Source: CAMBDR01 sp046597185 (lineage in GTDB: Bacteria; Pseudomonadota; Gammaproteobacteria; Burkholderiales; Burkholderiaceae_D). From it: a stretch of DNA of 5,474 nt. Both the position numbers and the translations under genes were made by a program. Within the stretch, counting starts at the first letter, position 1. Each line of letters begins with the position of its first letter. Positions 1 through 5,474 of this stretch are shown here, one piece after another. The notes under the pieces were generated by a model, which searched no databases, had not been told where the DNA came from, and saw only the letters and a list, made by a program, of their open reading frames with translations. The stretch covers positions 1-5,474 of the forward strand of contig JBKJLF010000488.1 in assembly GCA_046597185.1 (NCBI GenBank). The letters run 5' to 3'.

Positions 1-650
1 ATTTCGACCAATCCGGTCGCCCGTTTTTACCCGAACAAGTCCCACTCAATGAAAAGGGTCGCGGTCAAGCCAGTGCCGCCGGGCGCGTGTTTGCCGAAGA
101 ACAATTGCATTTTGATCGGGTGATTGTGTCGGGCTTACCAAGAACGGTTGAAACCGCCACCTTGGTTCTGGCTGAAACCGGGCAAGCTATCCCGCTGGAA
201 CATTGGCCCGAACTGGAAGAGTTGCGCGGCGGAAAATTATCGCTTATTTCTGACGAAGATTTAAATGAAGCCTTTGTTGGCGCGTTTGAAGGTTTGGTGG
301 CGGAGCACAAGCGGTTTTTGGGCGGTGAATCGGTTGGCGAGCTCATGGACAGGGTACACCCGGCAATCGAACGCCTGCGGGCGCAAACCAATTGGGATAC
401 CGTGTTATTGGTGTTGCATGGCGGCACCAATCGCGCGATTCTATCCTGGGCTTTAACCAACCAACGCCTGTTTCTGGGCAATTTGGCACAAACAGCGGGT
501 TGCATCAATGCCCTTGATGTGGGCACAGTTCAGGCAGATTGGGTGGTGCGCATGGTAAATTATTCGCCGCCATCCCAATTACAAGGCGAAACCCGCACCA
601 CCACCATGGAAAGCCTGTTGGCGCAATATCGAAAATTCCGCGATATGTGA
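1..650 (+). CDS. Histidine phosphatase family protein, 5'-truncated by the window edge
   Basis: The frame is open from base 3 (first full codon TTC) to the TGA at 648-650, giving 215 visible residues. The N-terminal RHG motif, which carries the phosphorylated histidine in this family, is missing and should lie a short way upstream of the window, so the GTG at 87 is an internal Val and not the start. Visible family marks are SGLPRTVETA (bases 129-158), matching the SxxxRAxxTA motif with its phosphate-binding Arg; LEELRGGK (from base 213), where a Glu matches the family's general acid; and VLHGGTNRAIL (from base 411), whose His at 417-419 is the second catalytic histidine. Family members hydrolyse phosphomonoesters or move phosphate between carbons. 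The substrate cannot be read from sequence. Because a kinase follows, a phosphorylated acyl-CoA or related metabolite is possible, but this is inference. No signal peptide can be judged because the N-terminus is absent. Confidence 0.9.
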   Translation, partial: FDQSGRPFLPEQVPLNEKGRGQASAAGRVFAEEQLHFDRVIVSGLPRTVETATLVLAETGQAIPLEHWPELEELRGGKLSLISDEDLNEAFVGAFEGLVAEHKRFLGGESVGELMDRVHPAIERLRAQTNWDTVLLVLHGGTNRAILSWALTNQRLFLGNLAQTAGCINALDVGTVQADWVVRMVNYSPPSQLQGETRTTTMESLLAQYRKFRDM

Positions 651-697
651 AGAAAATCACCTGAAACATTAAAATAGCACGCTCGTTCGCTTTATTT

Positions 698-707
698 TCA
701 AATTTGA
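698..707. promoter_or_regulatory. Perfect 10-bp palindrome, possible operator
   Basis: TCAAATTTGA reads the same on both strands and lies in the AT-rich gap before the phosphotransferase gene. It overlaps the candidate -35 box at 704-709, where a repressor would block transcription. Ten bases is short enough to occur by chance in AT-rich DNA, and no regulator gene is visible in the window. Confidence 0.15.
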
Positions 708-732
708 TGTACCATAGCGCCTGGTTTTCAAT
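704..732 (+). promoter_or_regulatory. Candidate sigma-70 promoter for the kinase-dehydrogenase pair
   Basis: TTGATG at 704-709 matches four of six bases of the -35 consensus. TTCAAT at 727-732 matches four of six of the -10 consensus. The spacer is the ideal 17 bases. Transcription would start near 739, leaving a leader of about 45 bases before the ATG at 784. The gap 651-783 is longer and more AT-rich than the other gene junctions, which fits a separate promoter. I see no clear terminator after the phosphatase, so read-through from upstream remains possible. This is a pattern match only. Confidence 0.3.
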
Positions 733-783
733 TAGCCCTGCTGTCCAGCCTGCTGCTTTACATCTCAATTTCGGAGCCGCCTA

Positions 784-1851
784 ATGTATGAAGAATTTAT
801 TGGTACCAAGCCAGTGAGTGATCGCCAAAAGTTTGATGTTGGTGCCCTCACCTCTTATTTACGTCAAACCATACCCAATTTCACGCACACCAATGGGCTG
901 CTTCAGGTCGAGCAATTTAAGGGCGGGCAATCCAATCCCACTTTTAAGCTCTCTATCGCCGGGCAGCATTATGTGATGCGTGCCAAACCCGGCCCGGCAG
1001 CCAAGCTGTTGCCCTCGGCGCATGCGATTGAGCGCGAATATCGGGTGATGGATGCCTTGCACCGGGCGGGCTTGCCTGCCCCGCGCCAATACGCGCTGTG
1101 CAATGATGAAAACGTGATTGGGCGCGCCTTTTTTATTATGGATTTTGTCGCAGGCCGGGTGATGTGGGATCAAGCCTTGCCGGATATGAATAATGCAGAA
1201 CGTGCGGCAATTTATGATGAAATGAATCGCGTGATTGCGCAGTTGCACAGTGTCGATTTTGCCGCTATCGGCTTATCTGATTATGGCAAACCGGGCAATT
1301 ATTTTGCGCGCCAGATCGAGCGCTGGACGCGCCAATACCACGCTTCGGAAACGGAAACCATCGAAGCGATGGATCAATTGATTGCGTGGCTACCACAACA
1401 CATTCCTGCGGGTGATGACACCTCGATTGTGCATGGCGATTTCCGCCTCGACAATATGATTTTTCACCCGACCGAGCCAAAGATATTGGCGATTTTGGAT
1501 TGGGAACTCTCGACGCTGGGCCATCCGCTGGCCGATTTTGCCTACCATTGCATGAGTTGGCATATTGAACCGGGGCAATTTCGCGGCATTGCAGGTTTGG
1601 ATCACGCTGCGCTTGGCATTCCTTCCGAGCAAGCCTATATTGCGCGTTATTGCGAACGCACCGGGCGGCATATTGAGCCTAACGATTTCAATTTTTACCT
1701 CTCCTACAATATGTTCCGTCTGGCAGGCATTCTGCAAGGGATTATGAAACGCTATGTCGATGGTACGGCATCGAGCGAACAAGCCTTGGGCGCAGGCAAG
1801 GCAACCCGCATGATGGCGGAAAAAGCTTGGCACTACGCCAATAAAGTATAA
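784..1851 (+). CDS. APH-fold phosphotransferase, ACAD10/11 N-domain type (putative hydroxyacyl-CoA kinase)
   Basis: This is a 355-residue cytoplasmic kinase-fold protein. The start is set by GGAG at 773-776, seven bases before the ATG. The N-lobe has the loop FKGGQSNPTF (46-54), then YVMRAKPGP (63-71), LLPSAHAIEREYRV (75-88) with helix Glu83/Glu85, and a hinge near FFIMDFV (116-122). The C-lobe has the catalytic-loop motif HGDFRLDN (217-224; Asp219 probable base, Asn224 metal ligand) and LAILDWE (235-241; Asp239 metal ligand). The combination of GGQSNPT, LLPSAHAxEREYRV and LDWELSTLGHPLAD is typical of the kinase domain of human ACAD10/ACAD11 and of bacterial relatives such as LvaA, rather than of antibiotic-resistance APHs. 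Known relatives phosphorylate the 4-hydroxyl of 4-hydroxyacyl-CoA. The dehydrogenase 26 bases downstream supplies the partner activity. Family assignment is firm. The exact substrate is inferred, and orthology to LvaA is not claimed. Confidence 0.93.
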   Translation: MYEEFIGTKPVSDRQKFDVGALTSYLRQTIPNFTHTNGLLQVEQFKGGQSNPTFKLSIAGQHYVMRAKPGPAAKLLPSAHAIEREYRVMDALHRAGLPAPRQYALCNDENVIGRAFFIMDFVAGRVMWDQALPDMNNAERAAIYDEMNRVIAQLHSVDFAAIGLSDYGKPGNYFARQIERWTRQYHASETETIEAMDQLIAWLPQHIPAGDDTSIVHGDFRLDNMIFHPTEPKILAILDWELSTLGHPLADFAYHCMSWHIEPGQFRGIAGLDHAALGIPSEQAYIARYCERTGRHIEPNDFNFYLSYNMFRLAGILQGIMKRYVDGTASSEQALGAGKATRMMAEKAWHYANKV

Positions 1852-1877
1852 GCACCTCTTTTTGGATCGGACGATTT

Positions 1878-3137
1878 ATGGATTTCAATTATTCAGAACG
1901 CTGCCAAGCCATGCAGCAAACCCTGCTGCAATTTATGGCGCAACATATTTACCCGAATGAACGTGCTTTCCACGCTGAAATTGAAAGCAATGGACGCGAC
2001 AAAGGCAATCGCTGGTTGCCCACCACCCTGATCGAATCGCTCAAGCCCTTGGCGCGTGAACAAGGCTTGTGGAATTTATTTTTGCCGCGCTCCGAGCGCG
2101 CGCCCGAGGGTTTATCCAACCTCGATTACGCGCCTTTATGTGAAATTATGGGTCGGGTGCCTTGGGCGTCGGAAGTATTCAATTGTTCCGCGCCCGATAC
2201 CGGCAATATGGAAACATTCGAGCGCTATGGCACGGAAGAACACAAACGCACCTGGCTTGATCCTTTATTACGTGGTGAAATTCGCTCCGCTTTTGCCATG
2301 ACCGAACCGGGTGTGGCGTCGTCGGATGCGACCAACATCGAAACCCGGATCGAACGACGCGGTGATAATTATGTGATCAATGGGCGCAAGTGGTGGATTT
2401 CCGGCGCGGCTGATCCGCGTTGCAAGGTGTTTATTGTGATGGGTAAAACCGACCTCGAAGCGCCGCGCCATTCGCAGCAATCGATGATTGTGGTGCCAGC
2501 GGGGACGCCCGGCTTGCAAATCAAACGCGCGCTGCCGGTATTTGGTTACGATGATGCGCCGCATGGCCATTGCGAAATTCTGTTTGAAGATGTGACGGTG
2601 CCAGCTTCGGCGATTTTAATGGGTGAAGGCAAGGGTTTTGCGATTGCGCAAGGGCGTCTCGGGCCTGGCCGCATCCACCACTGCATGCGCACCATTGGCG
2701 TGGCTGAGCGTGCGCTGGAACTGATGTGCCAACGCTTGCAAACCCGGGTGGCGTTTGGCAAAACGCTGTCCGACCAAGGCGTTTGGCGCGAGCGGATTGC
2801 CCAAGCGCGGATTCAAATCGATTGCGCCCGTTTGCTAACGCTAAAAGCCGCGTCGATGATGGATACGGTGGGCAATAAAGGTGCGCAGGCGGAAATTGCC
2901 ATGATCAAGGTACTGGCCCCGAATGTGGCACAGCAAGTGCTGGATTGGGCGATTCAGGCACATGGTGCGGCGGGGGTGTCGGATGAATTCCCACTGGCGT
3001 ATCAGTGGGCGGGCAACCGCACGCTGCGTCTGGCCGATGGGCCGGATGAAGTACACCGTAATGCGATTGCCAAGCTGGAATTGGCCAAGCATGGCAAGAT
3101 GAATGAAGATTTGAGTTTGCCGATTACGCGTAGCTAG
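1878..3137 (+). CDS. Acyl-CoA dehydrogenase, ACAD10/11 C-domain type
   Basis: This 419-residue FAD flavoprotein is slightly longer than the usual 380-400. The ATG at 1878 follows a weak GGA (1869-1871) at six bases, and the MDFNYSERCQ opening is typical of the family. Domains in order are an N-terminal helical domain (about 1-135); a beta domain with the flavin/substrate motif AFAMTEPGVASSD (138-150) and INGRKWWISGA (167-177); and a C-terminal helical domain with GRLGPGRIHHCMRTIG (259-274), VAFGKTL (291-297), QAHGAAGVSDEFPLA (360-374) and RLADGPDEVHR (384-394). In medium-chain dehydrogenases the last motif is YEGTxxIxR with Glu as base; here Asp387 (codon 3036-3038) takes that place, as I expect for the ACAD10/11 class. 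Sitting 26 bases behind the kinase, it is probably co-transcribed and would act on the phosphorylated acyl-CoA, removing phosphate to yield an enoyl- or 3-hydroxyacyl-CoA as in the LvaC step. Plain dehydrogenation of a simple acyl-CoA is the alternative. Confidence 0.93.
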   Translation: MDFNYSERCQAMQQTLLQFMAQHIYPNERAFHAEIESNGRDKGNRWLPTTLIESLKPLAREQGLWNLFLPRSERAPEGLSNLDYAPLCEIMGRVPWASEVFNCSAPDTGNMETFERYGTEEHKRTWLDPLLRGEIRSAFAMTEPGVASSDATNIETRIERRGDNYVINGRKWWISGAADPRCKVFIVMGKTDLEAPRHSQQSMIVVPAGTPGLQIKRALPVFGYDDAPHGHCEILFEDVTVPASAILMGEGKGFAIAQGRLGPGRIHHCMRTIGVAERALELMCQRLQTRVAFGKTLSDQGVWRERIAQARIQIDCARLLTLKAASMMDTVGNKGAQAEIAMIKVLAPNVAQQVLDWAIQAHGAAGVSDEFPLAYQWAGNRTLRLADGPDEVHRNAIAKLELAKHGKMNEDLSLPITRS

Positions 3138-3180
3138 TTTTGCCACGCGCAGCCAGTCAGGCTGCGCCAAACCGCAAAAC
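3137..3180. repeat. Nested inverted repeat between the convergent operons
   Basis: The core GCGCAGCC (3147-3154) and GGCTGCGC (3160-3167) form a perfect 8-bp GC-rich stem with a five-base loop AGTCA. An outer pair, GTTTTGC (3137-3143) and GCAAAAC (3174-3180), adds seven complementary bases across small unpaired bulges. The structure starts at the last base of the upstream dehydrogenase stop codon. Neither strand has a clean T run directly after the core stem, so it is not a textbook intrinsic terminator. It could still stabilise or end the + strand transcript. Confidence 0.5.
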
Positions 3181-3190
3181 AAAACTCGGC

Positions 3191-3222
3191 AAAACCAAAC
3201 CCGTCATCAGTAGCGACGGGTT
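3191..3222 (-). terminator. Probable intrinsic terminator of the MaoC operon
   Basis: AACCCGTC (3198-3205) and GACGGGTT (3215-3222) are a perfect 8-bp inverted repeat with a nine-base loop. Read on the - strand, the stem overlaps the end of the MaoC gene, including its TGA stop (3209-3207), and is followed by a T-rich tract, TTTGGTTTT, ending at 3191. That order (stem, then Ts) fits an intrinsic terminator for the leftward operon. Read on the + strand, the stem is followed only by TTATTAA, so a two-way role is possible but weaker. Confidence 0.5.
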
Positions 3223-3659
3223 ATTAACTCTGCAACACAGACGGGCTTATTCACCCCTTCCGCTTCCATCGTCAGCAACCACGTCACTTGCGCCCCATCG
3301 GTAATATCATCCACCGCCTGCACCTGCAAACGCGCGCGCAAGCGGCTGCCCACCAGCACGGGCGAAGGAAAACGCACCTTGTTCAAGCCATAATTGAGCG
3401 CCATTTTCACGTCGGCCATATTCACGCTTTGTTCCAGAAACTGCGGAATCAGCGAGAGCGTTAAAAAGCCATGGGCGATGGTGCCGCCAAAAGGCGATTC
3501 ACGCTGGCTACGTTCGACATCGGTATGTATCCATTGATGGTCGCCCGTCGCCTGGGCGAATAAATTCACCCGTTCTTGCTCCAATACCAGCCAATCCGTC
3601 AGGGCAACTTCTTGCCCCACTAAACTCTTTAATTCATCCAACGTTTGAATTACACGCAT
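3207..3659 (-). CDS. MaoC-like (R)-specific enoyl-CoA hydratase, single hot-dog domain
   Basis: At 150 residues this is the usual length for one-domain MaoC hydratases. After a short N-terminal lead (LVGQEVALTDWLVLEQERV, 13-31) comes FAQATGDHQWIHTD (34-47), holding the conserved catalytic Asp40 and His45. The hot-dog helix SPFGGTIAHGFLTLSLIP (55-72) follows, then NYGLNKVRFPSPVLVGSRL (89-107). Members hydrate trans-2-enoyl-CoA to (R)-3-hydroxyacyl-CoA. The start is set by AGGA (3669-3666), six bases before the ATG, inside the end of the upstream gene, whose TAG is only two bases away; the two are therefore translationally coupled. As last gene behind two dehydrogenase subunits, it probably hydrates their enoyl-CoA product. 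The substrate is unknown: branched, cyclic, dicarboxyl and sterol side-chain acyl-CoAs are all handled by such sets in other bacteria. Family assignment is firm; the pathway is inferred. Confidence 0.92.
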   Translation of the reverse strand: MRVIQTLDELKSLVGQEVALTDWLVLEQERVNLFAQATGDHQWIHTDVERSQRESPFGGTIAHGFLTLSLIPQFLEQSVNMADVKMALNYGLNKVRFPSPVLVGSRLRARLQVQAVDDITDGAQVTWLLTMEAEGVNKPVCVAELITRRY

Positions 3660-3661
3660 GC

Positions 3662-4807
3662 CTATTCCTGTTCAAACTGCGGCTGAAAACGCGGTTGCGC
3701 AATAAAGCGCGCCAAATGATGATCGGTATCGCCCAAATTGAGTTCGATCAGGGTCAGCCGTTTGAAATAATGCGATGCCGCCAATTCATCGGTCACGCCA
3801 ATGCCGCCGTGTAATTGCACCGCCTGCTGCCCCAAAAATTTGGCCGCCTTCCCTACCCTCACCTTGGCCGCCGAGACCACACTGCGCCGCTCGATCGGAT
3901 CAGGGCTAGCGACTTTCACCGCCGCCAAATATGCCATCGAGCGCGCTTGTTCCAGTTCCATAAACATATCGGCCATGCGGTGCTGCAAGGCCTGAAATTT
4001 GGCAATCGGCACACCAAACTGTTGGCGCGTTTTAACATATTCCAGCGTCGCCGCCTGCAAAGCTTCCATCGCACCAATCGCTTCGGCACACAGCAAACTG
4101 ACGCCATAATCGGCCACGGCTTCGAGTAAATCCCAACCGCCGGATAATAGCGCTGTGGCAGGCAGGGCCACGTCTTTGAAGGTAATATCGGCCGCGCGCT
4201 GTCCATCCAATGTGCGGTAGCTGCGCAAACTGACACCAAGGCTGTTGGCAGGCACCAGGAATAAGGCGATACCGTCCACGTCCCGCGCATTGCCGTGCGT
4301 GCGCGCCGAAACGATAAATTGATTAGCTGCAGCCGCATGCAAGACCACGGTTTTTTCACCGTTCAAGACAAAGCCAGCGCTATCGCCCGTACCCGTTGCC
4401 ATGGTGGTGATATTGTTTAATTCATGGCGTGCCTGGCGTTCGCCCAAGGCGCAGGCCAATTTCAATTCGCCCGTTGCCACTTGCTCCAGCAAGGCTTCAT
4501 GGCCGCCGGCACGCTTTAAAAATTCCGCCCCCAATAATGTTGGCAGCACTGGTTCAATCACCAAACCACGACCGATTTCTTGCATCACCACCAGCATATC
4601 CACCGCATTGCCGTCAAACCCGCCCTGTGCTTCTGGAATCGGCAAGGCCAACACGCCTAATTCCACCAAACTGGCCCACGCCGCATCGGACACGCCGGAT
4701 TCGGAATGGATAATCTTTTTCCGCTGCTCAAAATCATAATCCTTGGCGGCCCAACGGCGAATTGCTTCGGCAAATTGTTGCTGTTCCTGGTTAAAATTGA
4801 AATCCAT
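3662..4807 (-). CDS. Acyl-CoA dehydrogenase, PimD-like small subunit of a heteromeric enzyme
   Basis: At 381 residues this is full length for the family. The ATG at 4807 follows a strong AAGGAG at six bases. Domains are an N-terminal helical region opening MDFNFNQEQQQF, with LGVLALPIPEAQGGFDG (50-66); a middle beta domain where VLNGEKTVVLHA (147-158) matches the NGxK motif; and a C-terminal helical region with TRQQFGVPIAKFQALQHRMAD (260-280), the flavin-contacting Arg/Gln/Phe segment, and QAVQLHGGIGVTDE (328-341). The usual catalytic YEGT segment reads LNLGDT (356-361), so Leu358 (codon 3736-3734) replaces the base Glu. The helix-G alternative site reads ADYGVSLL (232-239) and also lacks Glu. 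This subunit is therefore probably not catalytic alone. With the large dehydrogenase ending ten bases upstream, it fits the pimeloyl-CoA dehydrogenase small-subunit class (PimC/PimD), whose members are often annotated by similarity only. Actual pimelate use is not shown. Confidence 0.9.
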   Translation of the reverse strand: MDFNFNQEQQQFAEAIRRWAAKDYDFEQRKKIIHSESGVSDAAWASLVELGVLALPIPEAQGGFDGNAVDMLVVMQEIGRGLVIEPVLPTLLGAEFLKRAGGHEALLEQVATGELKLACALGERQARHELNNITTMATGTGDSAGFVLNGEKTVVLHAAAANQFIVSARTHGNARDVDGIALFLVPANSLGVSLRSYRTLDGQRAADITFKDVALPATALLSGGWDLLEAVADYGVSLLCAEAIGAMEALQAATLEYVKTRQQFGVPIAKFQALQHRMADMFMELEQARSMAYLAAVKVASPDPIERRSVVSAAKVRVGKAAKFLGQQAVQLHGGIGVTDELAASHYFKRLTLIELNLGDTDHHLARFIAQPRFQPQFEQE

Positions 4808-4813
4808 TGCATG

Positions 4814-4820
4814 CTCCTTA
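4814..4820 (-). promoter_or_regulatory. Shine-Dalgarno site overlapping the upstream stop codon
   Basis: On the - strand TAAGGAG contains the TAA stop of the large dehydrogenase (4820-4818) and a near-perfect ribosome binding site for the next gene, six bases before its ATG at 4807. Ribosomes ending the first subunit can start the second at once, which favours equal amounts of the two partners. The overlap fixes the start of the small-subunit gene. Confidence 0.75.
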
Positions 4821-5474
4821 CAGACCCAAAATCATTTGGGTAATGATGTTTTTTTGAATTTCGTTGGAGCCGCCATAAATCGAGGCTTTACGATAATTGA
4901 CGTAGTAGGGGGCCAGGGGTGCGGCATCATCATTGCCAAACACGCTGTGCTCATTTTCACCTTCCAGATACGCCGGATCAAACGGCATGCCATACGGCCC
5001 CACCGCTTCCACCATTAATTCGGTCAGCGCTTGTTGCACTTCGGTGCCCTTGATTTTTAACAGCGAGGCTTCCGGGCCGGGTCCACGGCCAGACGATTCG
5101 TAAGACAATACCCGCAATACCGTCATTTCCAGCGCCATCATTTCAATTTCCAGCGAAGCGACTTTGACGGCAAACAGGGCATCGTCCAATAAAGGCAGGC
5201 CATTTTTTAACTGCGCCTTGGCCAGCCGCTTCAAAAACTTCATCTCGGTTTTGGCACGCCCAATCGCCGCAATATTGGTACGCTCATGCCCCAATAAATA
5301 TTTGGCGTAAGTCCAGCCTTTGTTTTCTTGCCCAACCAAATTGGCCAGCGGCACTTTGACATCATCAAAAAACACTTCATTGACTTCATGCTCTTCGTCC
5401 AGCATGATGATGGGCCGCACCGTAATGCCGGGGCTATGCATATCGATCAATAAAAAGGAAATGCCTTCCTGCTT
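4818..5474 (-). CDS. Acyl-CoA dehydrogenase, PimC-like large subunit, 5'-truncated by the window edge
   Basis: The frame is open from the right edge to TAA at 4820-4818, giving 218 C-terminal residues; about 180 N-terminal residues lie outside. The visible part starts KQEGISFLLIDMHSPG, so the TTG at 5450 is an internal Leu, not a start. Seen in order are beta-domain residues EVFFDDVKVP (25-34, counted from that Leu), GHERTNIAAIG (54-64), a long helical stretch, and RKASIYGGSNEIQKNI (187-202). The usual catalytic YEGT is YGGS here, with Gly193 (codon 4874-4872) replacing Glu. Glu56 (codon 5285-5283) aligns with the helix-G Glu that serves as base in isovaleryl-CoA dehydrogenase, so this is the likely catalytic subunit of a two-subunit enzyme. 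The insert YLEGENEHSVFGNDDAAPLAP (161-181) before the C-terminal helix is typical of the large pimeloyl-CoA-type subunits. Promoter and start are outside the window. Confidence 0.9.
   Translation of the reverse strand, partial: KQEGISFLLIDMHSPGITVRPIIMLDEEHEVNEVFFDDVKVPLANLVGQENKGWTYAKYLLGHERTNIAAIGRAKTEMKFLKRLAKAQLKNGLPLLDDALFAVKVASLEIEMMALEMTVLRVLSYESSGRGPGPEASLLKIKGTEVQQALTELMVEAVGPYGMPFDPAYLEGENEHSVFGNDDAAPLAPYYVNYRKASIYGGSNEIQKNIITQMILGL

Noticed and set aside
87..89. GTG as the start of the histidine phosphatase
   Set aside because: The frame stays open to the window edge with family-like residues, and the essential RHG motif must lie further upstream; the GTG codes an internal Val.
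663..667. GAAAC half-site resembling a fatty-acid regulator (PsrA-type) box
   Set aside because: No matching inverted GTTTC half-site is present at a suitable distance.
505..768. Possible - strand gene covering the gap after the phosphatase
   Set aside because: It overlaps the phosphatase 3' end by about 145 bases, has no recognisable motif, and the remainder lies in AT-rich DNA that looks like a promoter region.
859..1248. Long open frame on the - strand opposite the kinase gene, plus similar frames at 65-526, 1390-1833, 2268-2570 and 2841-3182
   Set aside because: All lie antisense to genes with clear family motifs, show no recognisable domain and have no convincing ribosome site; they are shadows of coding sequence.
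784..1851. Aminoglycoside resistance kinase
   Set aside because: The APH fold is shared, but LLPSAHAxEREYRV and LDWELSTLGHPLAD together with the adjacent dehydrogenase point to the ACAD10/11 kinase class, not to drug resistance.
1852..1877. A small LvaB-like gene between kinase and dehydrogenase
   Set aside because: The gap is only 26 bases and holds just the ribosome site of the dehydrogenase.
3815..4129. Open frames on the + strand opposite the small and large dehydrogenase genes (also 4401-4739, 4743-5018)
   Set aside because: Composition is low in recognisable motifs and rich in Arg, Pro, His and Cys as expected for antisense frames; they lie fully inside well-supported genes.
5448..5450. 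TTG as the start of the large dehydrogenase
   Set aside because: Starting here would remove half of the enzyme. The codons upstream to the edge continue the beta-domain sequence (KQEGISFL).

Overview
This window looks like ordinary chromosome from a proteobacterium, most likely a gamma- or betaproteobacterium. Base composition is roughly balanced (judged by eye), genes are tightly packed, Shine-Dalgarno sites are good, and all six genes are acyl-CoA or phosphate-transfer enzymes typical of fatty- and organic-acid catabolism. I see no tRNA, rRNA, CRISPR array, insertion sequence or prophage signal. The species cannot be fixed from this sequence.

There are two convergent gene sets. On the + strand (1-3137) lie a 5'-truncated histidine phosphatase, a 133-base AT-rich gap with a candidate promoter, an APH-fold phosphotransferase, and, 26 bases later, an acyl-CoA dehydrogenase. 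The last two correspond to the kinase and dehydrogenase domains fused in eukaryotic ACAD10/ACAD11. They also resemble the LvaA (kinase) plus LvaC (dehydrogenase) steps of levulinate catabolism in Pseudomonas putida. The best reading is a split module that phosphorylates the hydroxyl of a 4-hydroxyacyl-CoA and then removes the phosphate to give an acyl-CoA fit for beta-oxidation.

On the - strand (5474-3207) three genes read leftward in a tightly coupled operon: a dehydrogenase cut by the right window edge (PimC/large-subunit type), a second dehydrogenase (PimD/small-subunit type), and a one-domain MaoC hydratase. Neither dehydrogenase has Glu at the usual C-terminal catalytic-base position. 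The large one has a Glu where isovaleryl-CoA dehydrogenase keeps its base. Together they look like a heteromeric dehydrogenase with one working active site, followed by the hydratase for the next beta-oxidation step.

The sets meet in a 69-base gap (3138-3206) with two perfect 8-bp inverted repeats. One of these overlaps the MaoC stop codon and is followed by a T-rich tract on the - strand. The window therefore holds two acyl-CoA entry routes: one for hydroxylated acids, the other a heteromeric dehydrogenase plus hydratase of unknown substrate (dicarboxyl, branched, cyclic or sterol side-chain acyl-CoA are all possible).
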